DNA of 18,679 bases from positions 1 to 18,679 of the forward strand of contig JAQIWT010000522.1 in NCBI GenBank assembly GCA_034696485.1. Direction: 5' to 3'. The notes under the pieces were generated by a model that was given only the letters and a program-made list of their open reading frames with translations, did no database searches and was not told the DNA's origin. Below are positions 8,501 to 18,474 of the stretch, piece after piece. A program made the translations under genes and the position numbers. Within the stretch, counting starts at the first letter, position 1. Every line of letters begins with the position of its first letter. The stretch is from Isohypsibius dastychi. Lineage: Eukaryota; Tardigrada; Eutardigrada; Parachela; Isohypsibiidae.

Positions 8501-10220
8501 ATGACAAGCACACCGCTAACGGACTGCTATGGAACGGAAGTCGATTTGGACCCAAACCCTTTGTCAAGCTTTTCCAAGAGATGGAATTCCTCGGCAATCA
8601 TGGAAGATCTGCGAGAATCATATCAAGTGGTCAAAGACGGCGACGGGAAAATTGAGATCACCGTTAAATACCTGTTTGAACTTCCGCTGGATGAACTTAA
8701 AGGGGATGTTCCCGTGGATTATGGAGCTGGAAGGATGGAATTTGCTGCAATGAGGAACAGTTTGCTTGGAGTTTTGAATGGATCAGCCAGAACCTGTTTC
8801 GCCATAGATATGAAACTTCGCGCTAAATGTGAGACAAGACTTTTTATTGCTTGGTCTCTGACTCTCTGTATTGTTCTTTATGATGCGTTTTCAGTGGATG
8901 TCTCGAGAAAATGGGATGATTCGAATGTGAAAGCTGAGGATGGTGAGAAGGAGGAGGCTGGATTTTGGTGCCCATGGTCAGCGGCTGTATCACTTCGACG
9001 CAGCTCAAATGTGGAAGCGTTGAAATATCTGGATTCGGCGACCTTGAACTTCATCTGTCCTTTGAGACCTGGTGTTGTCACTGGTAGGATTGGTTCAGCT
9101 GCTGCGGACGTGAAGATCGATTTCGTCGGGAGAACGTATTCTCAGTGTTGTAATGTTCTGGGCATATTCCGCACTGGATATTGTTACCTGAAGTTCAAGA
9201 TTCCATGGAAAGTGTGGTTGAGAAATCATATTCTCCAAATGTGTCCTGAGCTGAAATGCGAAGGAGCTCTGTCTGACGATGAGGAGTTCGGACGTGCTTT
9301 CCGGATGGATTACTTCAAGATCAAAGATGTTGGAAAAATCGAACTTTCTGCAGAGACTCTTGAAGGTTAGTATCTACCAGGAGAACTAACTGGTCTTTGT
9401 TGAAGCTTGGATGTGGTCTCGGAACTTCCATAATGGCATTCCAAATCAATGAAGTACATTAATTCTGAAATATTAATAGGTGTATCATTCTCATAATCGA
9501 AGTTGTCTTGCAGGAGACCAGAAGTGTTACTTGGTGGACAGCTATATGAAATTTTGCAAGGATTATGGCATTCCTGGCGAGCAACCTGTTCCGGTCCACC
9601 CTGGAGCAGATAGTGATGCTGTGGAAGCATTCCTGCTGGCAGTTTACGACGGTTTCTTGCCGAAATTGCGTCATTCGTTTGGTGAATTCAGCCTGATTAA
9701 TATTGCGTGGCATTACAAAGCACCTGAATTACTGGATTACTGTCAAGCTAAATGCTTGATCGCCATGTGTCAAACCAGCCTGTGCTACAATCGCATTGGA
9801 TGTGGAGCTTTGTCTTCATCTTTGATAGGACAGATGTTGGTGGTGCTGTTCGCCGAATTCGACAAAATGGAGAACCTTGACGATCATCGGAGCAAGTTTC
9901 TTCGGGATTATCGGCCGCTTGTTGAGAATATGGAGCAAATGATGCAGGGGCGATTGGATAGGCGAAAAGAGGGGAGAAATACACCGTCATTTCAAATTTA
10001 TGTCAAGACTTTGACGGGCAAGTCTGTTTCGATCCAGATGTGTGCGCTGGATTTGGTCGAGTGGCTGAAATATAAGATTCAGGACAAGGAAGGAATTCCC
10101 CCTGATCAACAGCGAATTATTTTCGCGGGAGAACAGCTGTTTGACGACTTGACCATTTCTGATTACAATATTCGAGAGGGGTCCACTGTCCATCTGGTTT
10201 CGCGATTGCGCGGTTGTTGA
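8501..10220 (+). CDS. BTB-like protein with C-terminal ubiquitin domain, 523 aa
   Basis: Exons are 8501-9365 and 9514-10220, joined in phase 1 (GTTAGT donor, TTGCAG acceptor). The ATG is the first after an in-frame TAA, twelve codons upstream. Residues 1-288 match no family I know. Residues about 293-374 resemble the second half of a BTB/POZ domain: a buried core, [17 protein letters not shown], then Leu-rich helices ending in a Cys-rich helix. A helical, BACK-like stretch to about 435 follows. Residues 448-523 are a full-length ubiquitin-like domain, 48/76 identical to canonical ubiquitin by my count. Leu8, Ile44 and Val70 of the hydrophobic patch and Lys6, 11, 27, 29 and 33 are kept. Met1 is Phe, Lys48 and Lys63 are Glu, and the C-terminus is RLRGC then stop. 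BTB proteins commonly serve as CUL3 ubiquitin-ligase adaptors, so a role in ubiquitin signalling is an inference. Conjugation through Gly76 looks impossible. Confidence 0.9.
9990..10217 (+). other. Ubiquitin-like domain inside the fusion gene
   Basis: This stretch encodes the 76-residue domain aligned without gaps to ubiquitin. The densest conservation is [14 protein letters not shown] (ubiquitin 29-42), followed by IFAG (44-47), SDYNI (57-61) and HLV (68-70). Positions 48 and 63 are both Glu. The last codons read CGC GGT TGT then TGA, so Gly75 is present and position 76 is Cys. It shares one exon with the BTB-like domain, with no intron between them. Confidence 0.95.
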
Positions 10221-10920
10221 ACAGTCAAATTTCAGTGACACCTTGGCCAACATTATACGGCGGAAGCAATGTTTTGCGTTCGATTTCTTCTGTTTTGTCT
10301 TTGGTTCATAGTGAAGGGTACATGTACAGTGCAACATTTCTTTACCAGTTGGTCCTTATTTTACCTTGATGTCCATGTTTTGCTTAGCTTTGTTGTTTTC
10401 TTTGTATAGCTGTGAATCGATCTATGTACAAGCACTTCTGAAACACTACAATGCAGTACTTTCGTTTTGGTAAAGGCCTTCTAGTTTGTAAATATTGTAC
10501 AGGGCCAAAAGTTTGAAATTTTTCAGTTATTTGAGGTTTTATTGTTGGACGAACCGCTCGGTAACCAAAACATGAAGGGCAACGTCAGTGAAGTCACATA
10601 TTTCAGGGACTTAGAGTCCTAAGTATACCAACCCCTCCAAATGTTTTGTGCTCAAGCGCTGTTCACAAGCAAGACCGCCAGCTTCACCACGGTGTACGTC
10701 CGGGAGCACTTCCCAGCAAAAACACGAAGTTCTTGTTATGCCACTGAACGCCAGCAAATACAAAATTCTACAGACCAGATCGGGTATTAATTTCGGTAAG
10801 ACAAGGAAACTTCCAAGAAAGACAACGAAATAGATAAACGAGTAAAAACTTTCTCAGGACCGAAGAAGATTCAACAGGAACAAAAAGGGCGTTGAGAATC
10901 CTACCGAACTCTAGTAACAA
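10221..10920. other. Convergent 3' intergenic region
   Basis: The BTB-ubiquitin gene (plus) and the SETDB-like gene (minus) end facing each other 700 bases apart. I found no coding feature here. No AATAAA on the plus strand was noticed within this interval; a minus-strand AATAAA occurs at 10538-10543, far from the SETDB-like stop. Confidence 0.5.
10538..10543 (-). promoter_or_regulatory. Possible polyadenylation signal, SETDB-like gene
   Basis: AATAAA on the minus strand, about 380 bases past the stop codon at 10921. It is the nearest canonical hexamer I noticed, but the distance makes the assignment weak. Confidence 0.3.
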
Positions 10921-13237
10921 CTAAAGCATTCGTCCCTTGCAGCTCTCGGATCCACAGAGACAGGACATGATCCGTCCAGGAACACTTCCAATTTGGTATC
11001 CATAGTCATAAACTAGCTCCGTCCCAGCGATGATATTCTTCGATGTGAAGAAGGCCACTTCGTAATACTTTGTGTCGAAATAATCTCGGTGTATCGCTTG
11101 GACGAAAATATTTGGTGCGCATGAGTGGTTGAAGAATCGAGCGACATTTCCAAAACGTGAGCAGTCAATGTTGAGCACGGTTTCATCAGGACCGGAAGTG
11201 AGGCCGGTGTTTTTGGTTTCAATGATATCGAGGGACATCAAATACTTGTCGCAATCAGAATTGACTTCATGGTCTGTGATGATCTCCCCGCAGTAGAATC
11301 CGACGAAGGAACCGACAGGGATATCGCAAGCTGCTCGAACGCCCCAACCGCGATCTGCAAAGACAGTAAGAACATGCACAGCCGTTGAAGTGTGAACTGT
11401 TTCTAGTTACAACCTAAGAGTCATAAAATCTGCAAAAAGATCGGAATTACCGAACTTCTGGAAACTTCCGAGAATTCCAGACATTTTTCCAAGACTATGC
11501 GGTTTTCATAACTGCGTAATATTCCAAAGTTATAATATTGTTCCTGAGCAAAAACTGTTTCAAAAGCACCATATTAGGTAATCCGTTTTGTTGAAAGGTC
11601 ACACTTTTAGTTGCAACTCTATTCTGGTTTCTTTGAAAGCAAACAAAGTCAAAGTGCATCTCGTTTTAGAAATAAATCATGAAGTAAAACCAAGCGTGAA
11701 TTCTTAGCTGACAGTGACTTCTTGAAAAACGATGAAATGCCAGCAGCAACTACCAGAGTGCACGAACCTGGATAGAAGTACAGAGCTAATGGGAATGGAT
11801 TCGGGAGAGAAGCGTTCCGATGTTCACAGCTACTAGAACAAGTACACATCCGGTTGCATTCCATGATCCTGCAAAGCGAAAAAGTTACTTCAGAACCCTT
11901 GGTATAAATCTATATGGCACCGGTTTAACTGAGCTCAAAATGATCCTTGAAAACATACATTAAGGTATCTCGCTTAAAGAGGGCAAAACTCAGAAGAGCC
12001 ACAAAAAAATATATTCGAAGAAACAGCGAGACAGTTTGTGATTTTTGGATGAAATTTTGAATCAAATCAAAACTTTAACAAATATCGAAAGGTAACTTTA
12101 GCTGCTTTTGAAATCTACGATAAAGACGGAACATCTAGATAAATTTCAAAGGATAACAAGAACCAAATGCTTTCTTGGTTAAAATTCAAGTCAGGATGAT
12201 TTCTACGTCGGGTATGACTGGAACTGTTTGGAGACTCTGAAACTTGGCGGATCTTCCGAACTTCTCAAGATGATACTTCTCAAGATGATCACAATGATCT
12301 GCAAGAATTTCTTTGTCGAGTTAGCCCCTTAATGTTATAATTCAGGTCATTCTGAAAGTTCGAATTCTACCAACTAACCACGGCTGTCGTCCATATAATC
12401 GTCCCAAATAATAAACATGGTCCGAGGGCTTCTCGAAACTCCGGCATTCACAGTGGTCAGAACATGGACCGATGCAGCTGCATCCGCGTGGTCGTTTAGA
12501 ATTACGCGAATCAATGAATTTCCGCGCGGCCATCGAGAATTTGTTCTTCTTAACGTAAGTGAACTTCGATGGGAGGACTTTGGAATAACAATTGAACGCT
12601 GGAATGGTTCGATAAGGCTTCAAAACTCCACCAGCCGAGTCCTGCTCGAACTGAACCACCTGCAAAATAACCGTTTAGAAATTGCATAACGCCACTTGTC
12701 ACACAAGATGTAAATCCAAAACCATTAGCCGAATTCGGAAAAAAATCGGTTACAGAAATATCAGAAAAATCACGAAAAACTAACCGCTGACTTTTCGATG
12801 ACCAAATGTCGGGTCGGGTCGATTTCATTCTCAAACGAGAACATCCACAACGAAAGACACGATTCCGTCGTCAAGAGATACTGCCGCACTTTCAGCGGGT
12901 TCGAGCATGTCGCCCCACAAGGCGCCACATAATAAACCGATGCCGGCTTCCCTTCTTTCACTTCCGGTGCACTCATCACCCGAGCCCATCCTAACGACAA
13001 TGGAATTAAAATTGGACTGCCCATCTTTTGCTGAACTCGATCCAAATTCTGCAGAGTGTCTAATGGAGATCGGCAGCTGCATTTGCAGGAATGATTTCGA
13101 GGACGAGGAGAGGAATAAAGTGGAACCAGATTTTCCACGGAATCGAGTTTCCAACTGACGAAATCGTGTAACTTCTTCTCCGGATGATTTCGATGGGATG
13201 AGGGCTCCTCACCATCAGCGTGAATCATCAGAGCCAT
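10921..13237 (-). CDS. SETDB-like H3K9 methyltransferase, compact, 422 aa
   Basis: Exons (minus): 13237-12785, 12659-12379, 11868-11768, 11354-10921; introns are phases 0, 2 and 1. The family trimethylates histone H3 Lys9 in the nucleus. Domains: methyl-CpG-binding-like domain about 83-145 (SLGWARV, VYYVAPCG); pre-SET zinc clusters at 211-222 (CxCxxxCxxxCxC) and 249-259 (CxxxCxCxxxC); SET from 279 with RGWGVRA, FYCGEI, RFFNHSCAPN (351-360) and ELVYDYGY (391-398); post-SET CLCGSESC (410-417). The MBD just before pre-SET places it with SETDB1/SETDB2/eggless. Unlike those, the SET domain has only about 20 residues between SLDIIE and VLNIDC, where the family carries a large insertion. I see no Tudor domain. 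The ATG at 13237 follows directly on an in-frame TGA, so it is the start unless a coding exon joins downstream of it; a TTTTTGCAG near 13299-13307 suggests a 5' UTR intron. Confidence 0.88.
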
Positions 13238-13958
13238 TCAATCCCACGAGAAGATTATCCGTCGAGGGAAGATTTTGTGCACTAGTTCGACATGTTCTGC
13301 AAAAACAAGAATCGAACGTGAGAAAACGAATGTTATTCTATATATTCAGAATAGATTCTGTCTCAAATGCGAGAACTCCGGATACAAAGGAAAATCACGA
13401 TAGATTCAGGAATTGTAACAAAAGCTTCGAATCCACACGAAAACATCAGATTCCAAATTCATGGAAGTTTCAAACAAATCTACGAAGAACTTCGAACTCC
13501 AAAACTTTTCCAAGATCCCAACATTCATCCACCATCAAAAGTTCCAGGTTTCAGAAAATTAGGCTGGATAAAGTCGTAAATCTAGCAGGAATAAAATATG
13601 TGCAATAGAGCCCAGCCCAGAAGAGAAAATAAAATCGCCAGCGATTTCGAAATTCCAATAATTTCGCAGGGAAATGAAATATAACATTAACAGGCCTGTA
13701 CTGTACTGAATCCCGGAATTCAATTCTCACACCAGAATTTAAGCCGCACTGAAACATAAACATGCTGCCTGGGACAAGTTGGAGAACGGAAAATGACCGG
13801 AAGTAGCAAACTTACCATGAATACGAATATTTTCATCACCAAGAATCGTCCAACAAGAACAACCAATGCTGGAACAGAACTTAATTCCACTTCAAAAATG
13901 AGATAGAAGGCACGTGGAGCAGATAGATAAAAAGCAGAGCAAATCAAGATGGCTATTT

Positions 13959-13978
13959 TCGATCTTGATCAAGATCGA
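13959..13978. repeat. Perfect 20-bp palindrome
   Basis: TCGATCTTGATCAAGATCGA is its own reverse complement, with no spacer. It could be a dimeric protein binding site or a chance AT/GATC-rich repeat; nothing else supports a function. Confidence 0.6.
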
Positions 13979-14349
13979 TCTTTGTCCTGATGAAAACTAC
14001 TGTATCCACAAAATCTTCAAGCTGGCCACATGCTGCATCAGCCTGGACGACAGTGAATAATCATGATAGTGGTGGCATCGAAATTCAAATCAAATACGGA
14101 ACGCGAAATCATTTTCGAGATTTGAATGGAGATGAAATGAAAGAACGCAACAAGTTTTTCGTCTCCAATGGTTTTCTCAATCCGCTCCGATCTGTTTACA
14201 CGGCGGAGGTCTGCAAACGCTGTGTGGAGTTCGGGGTCCACCAGAAGCAGCTTCAAATTCGGAGGGGCCAGGTTTGGCAGTCAGAACGGTTCGACAAGGC
14301 ATGCTGCCGCTTTTACGACAAATCGAAGCGAAGCGGATTGGTTTGAGCG

Positions 14350-14355
14350 TTTATT
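14350..14355 (-). promoter_or_regulatory. Polyadenylation signal of the P450 gene
   Basis: AATAAA on the minus strand, about 60 bases downstream of the P450 stop codon at 14415-14417, a normal spacing for a short 3' untranslated region. Confidence 0.6.
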
Positions 14356-14414
14356 GTTCTTCGCTCTCGTTTCTGGTGGTTAAAATCACATTCATATTTG
14401 TCGCTTCCGGAAAA

Positions 14415-17400
14415 CTAACCACGACGTGTTCGGAAAATAAGCTCGAACGGCTCGGGACTCATGGTGACGGCTACGTGAACATTTCGCGAATCAACCTTAG
14501 CGCCCTCTGGGATTTCCAGAGTAAATTCGCGTAAAATATTGGCGAAAATTAGGAACAATTCCATCTGAGCTAGCGCCTCACCAAGACAAGCTCTCCGGCC
14601 TGAAATTTATAATTATTTACAGTGGAATTTAAAAATCAGGTCGGGGGATGCATGACTAACCAACTGAAAACGGGATGACTAGAGGCGATTTGACGAAATT
14701 TCCGTCTTTGTCGATAAAACGACTAGGTATAAACTCGTCCGGTGCATCCCATAATTTCGGGTCATGATGCGCGGCATATATATTTGAGATCACAAGGGTG
14801 TCTTTAGGTATACAGTAGCCATTCAGGGTGGTGTCTTCGGTTGCACGATGAAAAACGCCGAGCGGCGCAACAGGTTGAATCCGTAATAGTTCCAAGACCG
14901 CCGCTTCTGTCCAAGGAAGTTTGCCTGCAATTTCACGATATGCAGTCAAAAAAAATATTCTCGCGAAAATCATCTCGCGAACGTCATAATATTTCACAAG
15001 AACAAATAATAAAATGAAAATTTTCCAAAATGTACCACTTTGAAAGAACTTATGCCACGGTACGAGTTTTAAAAATAATACAAGCAGTTTCTTAATTTTG
15101 TTCGTGAAATATTTCAATATTACAAACAGATGTTTAATAAGAACTTTCTATGGATTGAGAATAAATAATGTGCATTGAGAACAAGTGAACATTCTGATTC
15201 TTTGCGGAACGAATGGCTACCTTTATGCTCCATACGGACATTCTCATTTGGACCAACGACTGCGTCGATCTCTTTCTGGATTTTAGCCACAATGTCTGGA
15301 TTTTCAACCATGTGCAATAACCCAAGTAGAAGTGAGTTGGACGTCGTTTCAGTTCCGGCTACAAACATGTTTCCAACCGAAATTTTCAGCTGTTCACCTG
15401 TGACAACAAAACAACCTAAAATGACCCCTCTAAATATGCAAAACATTCGCAGGCGCGGAGGTCCTGGTTAAACATCGTCTTTAGCTCTTTGTGCAGACTT
15501 GCCCCGTTTTTTTAACGGGAAGAAATAACGGGACGAATTTCCCGTTTTTCCGCCCGTTACCGTTTTTACCGTTATTTTAACGGTAACGGGGGCTTTCTGA
15601 AACGGGACGGGAACGGGCGGGATTCCGGTCAAAGCGGCGGAAACGGGTTAAAGTTCCCGTTATTCCCGTTATTCCCGTTATTTTCGTTATTTTCGTAACT
15701 GTCGGCTTCGATTATGATTTCGGTAACCTGCCGTTTTCATAACCTACTCCTACCCTCTCAGATTATTTGAATCCGTGGTAGGCATAGGAGTAGGCATACA
15801 GAGTAGGAGAGCGCAGTCCGCACATCACGCAGTGCGTACCTTCTCTGCTCTGCTCTTGCTTGGGTTCTTAACATGTCTCAAACATAAATCTTCATATTTC
15901 GTTCTCGTTCTTCGTGATGTTATCTCCGGAACCGATTACATCAGAAGATGATGACTCATTACCAATCAGTCCCGCTGCAAACGTCTGACCAAATTAGCTC
16001 GTCGAATTTTGTTTGACTTGGTTCTTCTAGTTTTTTTAAGAGAGCTTTTAGCGTGGCGGGGTTTGTTCTAGGCGCTAGAAAATTTGAACTACCGATGATA
16101 ACTCTGAAGCCACGCTGTTTTGCAATCTGAATAAGGATATACTGGTTTCAAGATTCAACAAGCAAAAAATTCTCTGAAACTGAATAAAAATAAATAACGG
16201 TGATAACGGGCCCGTTAACGGGAGAAGAAAATATTTAACGGTAACGGGCGGAAAACGGGAGCGGTGGAAAAATAACGGGGAATAACGGGCGGGAAGGCAA
16301 AATAAAAAAACGGGGCAAGTCTGTCTTTGTGTAAACGTTATACAAATTTTACAAAAAATCGCGTTGACGAATCATTACTAGGCATTATTACTTGATACTC
16401 AAAATCAAGTAAGAATAACGTACTTTCGAAAGTTGTTCCAGGATCATCGGAAGTCTCAGCAACTTTTAAAAACGCGTTGACATAATCCGTAGTCCCCTCA
16501 ACTTGCGCTCCCGATTTTCTAGCACTGTCGATCATATCTCCAATAAAGGCAAAAAAGAATCGATCCTCTTCGGCCATTTTTTTGAATTGAGTCCGGAAGT
16601 ACGGTAAATATCGAAATGATGGAAATAACATCATAATGTTGGACTGTCCAAATGCCTTCAAACTGTCTTTCAAAACTTGCAAAAGCTTCTTGAATTTCTC
16701 ATCGTCGTGTGAAAACCGCTTTCCAAAAACCGCGGCGCAAATAATGTTGGATACTCCGGATGTGATTAAATGTTCTGGATCGTAAGGTTTTCCGTTTGGG
16801 TTCTTCAGAACTGAGCAGATTAAATCAACTTCTTCCAAGACGCGTTCTTGGATCCAGGAGCGACCCATTCCAAGATCTCGAAGAGTGGACAACGCGAATC
16901 GCCGGTGCCCTTTCCACAGATCTCCGTCACTCATAATCAGACCTGAAAGTATAAGAAAATAACTGTCACACACGGTTATTCTCTTGTAATATTCCTTTGC
17001 TGAATACATGCCCTCAGAAAACATTTTGAAATAACATGTTTCACTTTGAAGGCACAGCCATTTTCGTGGTTAAAAAAACAAGTATATGACCTTCGAATAT
17101 GATCTTTGTTGATTCAGAAGGCACCCTTCAGTTGCACCACACAATTCAAGTGGCATCGAACTTTGCTTGGAAAAGTTTTTGGCACCAAAAATTAAAACTG
17201 AAAGTCCATCAAAAAACATTATTTTTGCATGAATTACTTCAGCGTCTTTTAGGGATGGAGTATGCGAATAACCAAAAAACGACACTCAGCTAAATAACCT
17301 CTTCATTCTTTTGCTTGCGGTATTAATTTCGAGGAAGATTATTCCTAATTGTTCAGCCCGATTCCGAAGTTAATAAAGCCATTCATCTACGTCGTTCTAC

Positions 17401-17948
17401 GAAATTTATCAATATAGTGCAAAGAGCTTGTGTTTAGTTCTATTAAAAGTTCGCATGAAATCTTTTTAAACGCTGGCGTTTGTAATAAATTCGATTAAAA
17501 CAACATTCGATTATTGATTATCTGGTGTGGTGGCCATCTCACCTTTGCCGTTTGTGAAGACATCAACAATAGTCCCCTTCATTCTTCCCGTCATCGATTC
17601 ACTTGCAAACGCTTTTTTGATGCTTTCATAGTCATTCAGAATAACGCACAAATAGTAACTGGACATGTAGAACCGGAACACACTCCCATATTTCAGAGCT
17701 AGGTTCGTTAAACTTGTATGCGGATTTGCTCCAAGCTCAAGCAAGTTTCCCAACAGCGGCCATGCTGCAAATACAACAAACCAACAATCAAAATTCTGGT
17801 TGACCAAAAAACTGAATTTTCGGAGGGAGTGCAAAAATACTGTACTTTTAGGTCCAGGTGGAAGATATTTAAACCGTTTCTGGAAGAAGAAAAAATAAAT
17901 AACACCAGTTACAAATACAAAAGCGAAAATGGCCAGAAAATCAACCAT
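14415..17948 (-). CDS. Microsomal cytochrome P450, CYP2-clan type, 489 aa
   Basis: Exons (minus): 17948-17846, 17764-17543, 16942-16424, 15397-15221, 14924-14661, 14599-14415. All five introns are GT-AG and all are phase 1. It is a haem-thiolate monooxygenase of the endoplasmic reticulum membrane; the substrate is unknown. Residues 1-24 form a hydrophobic anchor, followed by basic residues and the PPGP hinge (30-33). The C-helix WxxxR is W118-R122. The I-helix reads AGTETTS (295-301), with the oxygen-activating Thr. ExxR is E352-R355, with PSRF at 407-410. The haem-binding signature FSVGRRACLG is 426-435, with Cys433 as the iron ligand. Length and every conserved motif are normal, so the gene appears intact. 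CYP2-clan placement rests on motifs such as LSTLRDLGMG and GKRFSHDDEKF. Intron 3 (15398-16423) is enlarged by an inserted hAT-type element. Confidence 0.97.
15486..15493. repeat. Target-site duplication, left copy (TCTTTGTG)
   Basis: An 8-base TCTTTGTG directly abuts the left end of the 830-bp element and is repeated exactly at 16324-16331. An 8-bp duplication is the hallmark of hAT-superfamily insertion. Confidence 0.9.
15494..16323. mobile_element. 830-bp non-autonomous hAT-type transposon in P450 intron 3
   Basis: The ends are perfect 21-bp terminal inverted repeats beginning CAGACTTGCCCCG followed by seven T and an A. It is flanked by identical 8-bp duplications TCTTTGTG. Inside each end lie about 150 bases packed with short CCCGTT/AACGGG units, running as AACGGG-type and CCCGTT-type mixtures on both sides, including GTTATTCCC tandem copies near 15656-15700. 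The central 450 bases are unique-looking and have no substantial open frame, so no transposase is encoded. The CAG start, duplication length and subterminal repeats (usual transposase binding sites) fit hAT. Without it the intron would be about 188 bases. The perfect ends and duplication suggest recent insertion. Confidence 0.93.
16324..16331. repeat. Target-site duplication, right copy (TCTTTGTG)
   Basis: Exact partner of 15486-15493, directly following the right terminal repeat. Confidence 0.9.
16943..17542 (-). other. P450 intron 2, nothing else recognised
   Basis: A 600-base intron with GTGAGA donor and TTTCAG acceptor, phase 1. No exon with splice support, RNA gene or terminal-inverted-repeat element was found in it. 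Confidence 0.6.
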
Positions 17949-18474
17949 CTTTTAGGAACAAAATAATAATTTTGGCTTGAAGAAAAACGAGGCACATTAC
18001 TTCAGGGGGAAACGGCAACATCCAACGCAAGAAACTTTCATCAAGTGTGAGTGTAACCTCGAACTGGTCAGTTATGTAATCATATAGTGCGGCTCAGATA
18101 ATGCTATCGAAGTTCGAGTTTTGATACCTGCTGACTTGACAGATTCTGCCCCCAAGTTGAGTTAGACACCATCCGCTATGAATTTGCACAAATTCGGTGC
18201 TGCCAGCTCTTTCCAGCAATTCAGAAATCAATTAAATGTTTGACATATGTTCTTCGGTCTCCCTGAAGCTTGTTTATGAATATTTCCCGATGTAAACTAA
18301 ACCGCGTACAATTCAGAAATACAGAGCGTCTTTGATATTTATTAAAACCACAGTGTTTGTCTTATAATGTTCCTCTGACCTCAGGTCGTAATCGTTCAAA
18401 AATTGCCCACCAATAGATACTTTACTCATCTGATTATTTTCGGCACTTTATTGTCTTTGATAACCTGAAATTTT
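17949..18474. other. Intergenic region upstream of P450, downstream of sulfatase
   Basis: Holds the 5' flank of the P450 gene and the 3' untranslated region of the sulfatase gene, both on the minus strand. AATAAA hexamers on the minus strand occur at 18447-18452 and 18338-18343. Nothing else is recognisable. Confidence 0.5.
18338..18343 (-). promoter_or_regulatory. Likely polyadenylation signal of the sulfatase gene
   Basis: AATAAA on the minus strand, about 135 bases past the sulfatase stop. A second AATAAA at 18447-18452 lies only about 22 bases past the stop, so either may be used. Confidence 0.4.

Larger units (their letters stand above)
13238..14414. other. Intergenic region between SETDB-like gene and P450
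   Basis: It contains the 5' flank (perhaps a 5' UTR intron) of the SETDB-like gene and the 3' end of the P450 gene. Noted inside are a TACTG-type repeat at 13696-13708, a perfect 20-bp palindrome at 13959-13978 and a 118-codon plus-strand open frame at 13990-14346 without any recognisable domain. A missing N-terminal exon of the SETDB-like gene could be hidden here, but I could not identify one. Confidence 0.5.

Noticed and set aside
13238-13310. Coding extension of the SETDB-like gene upstream from the TTTTTGCAG acceptor.
   Set aside because: All three frames from that acceptor reach a stop before joining the MBD frame, so this stretch is better read as 5' untranslated sequence.
12417-13608. 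Several plus-strand open frames antisense to the SETDB-like exons.
   Set aside because: They are the complementary frames of conserved MBD and pre-SET coding exons.
13990-14346. 118-codon plus-strand open frame, with an overlapping 72-codon minus-strand frame.
   Set aside because: Neither product resembles a known domain. It ends at the P450 polyadenylation signal. Considered as an N-terminal exon for the SETDB-like gene, but no Tudor motif or phase-compatible junction was found.
15494-16323. CRISPR-like or telomere-like array because of repeated AACGGG/CCCGTT units.
   Set aside because: Repeats are irregular, short and in both orientations, and they lie inside perfect terminal inverted repeats with a target duplication, which is a transposon architecture.
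15398-16423. Possibility that the long P450 intron hides a broken gene.
   Set aside because: The exons on both sides join in phase 1 to give a full-length P450 with every motif, and the extra DNA is fully explained by the 830-bp element and its target duplication.
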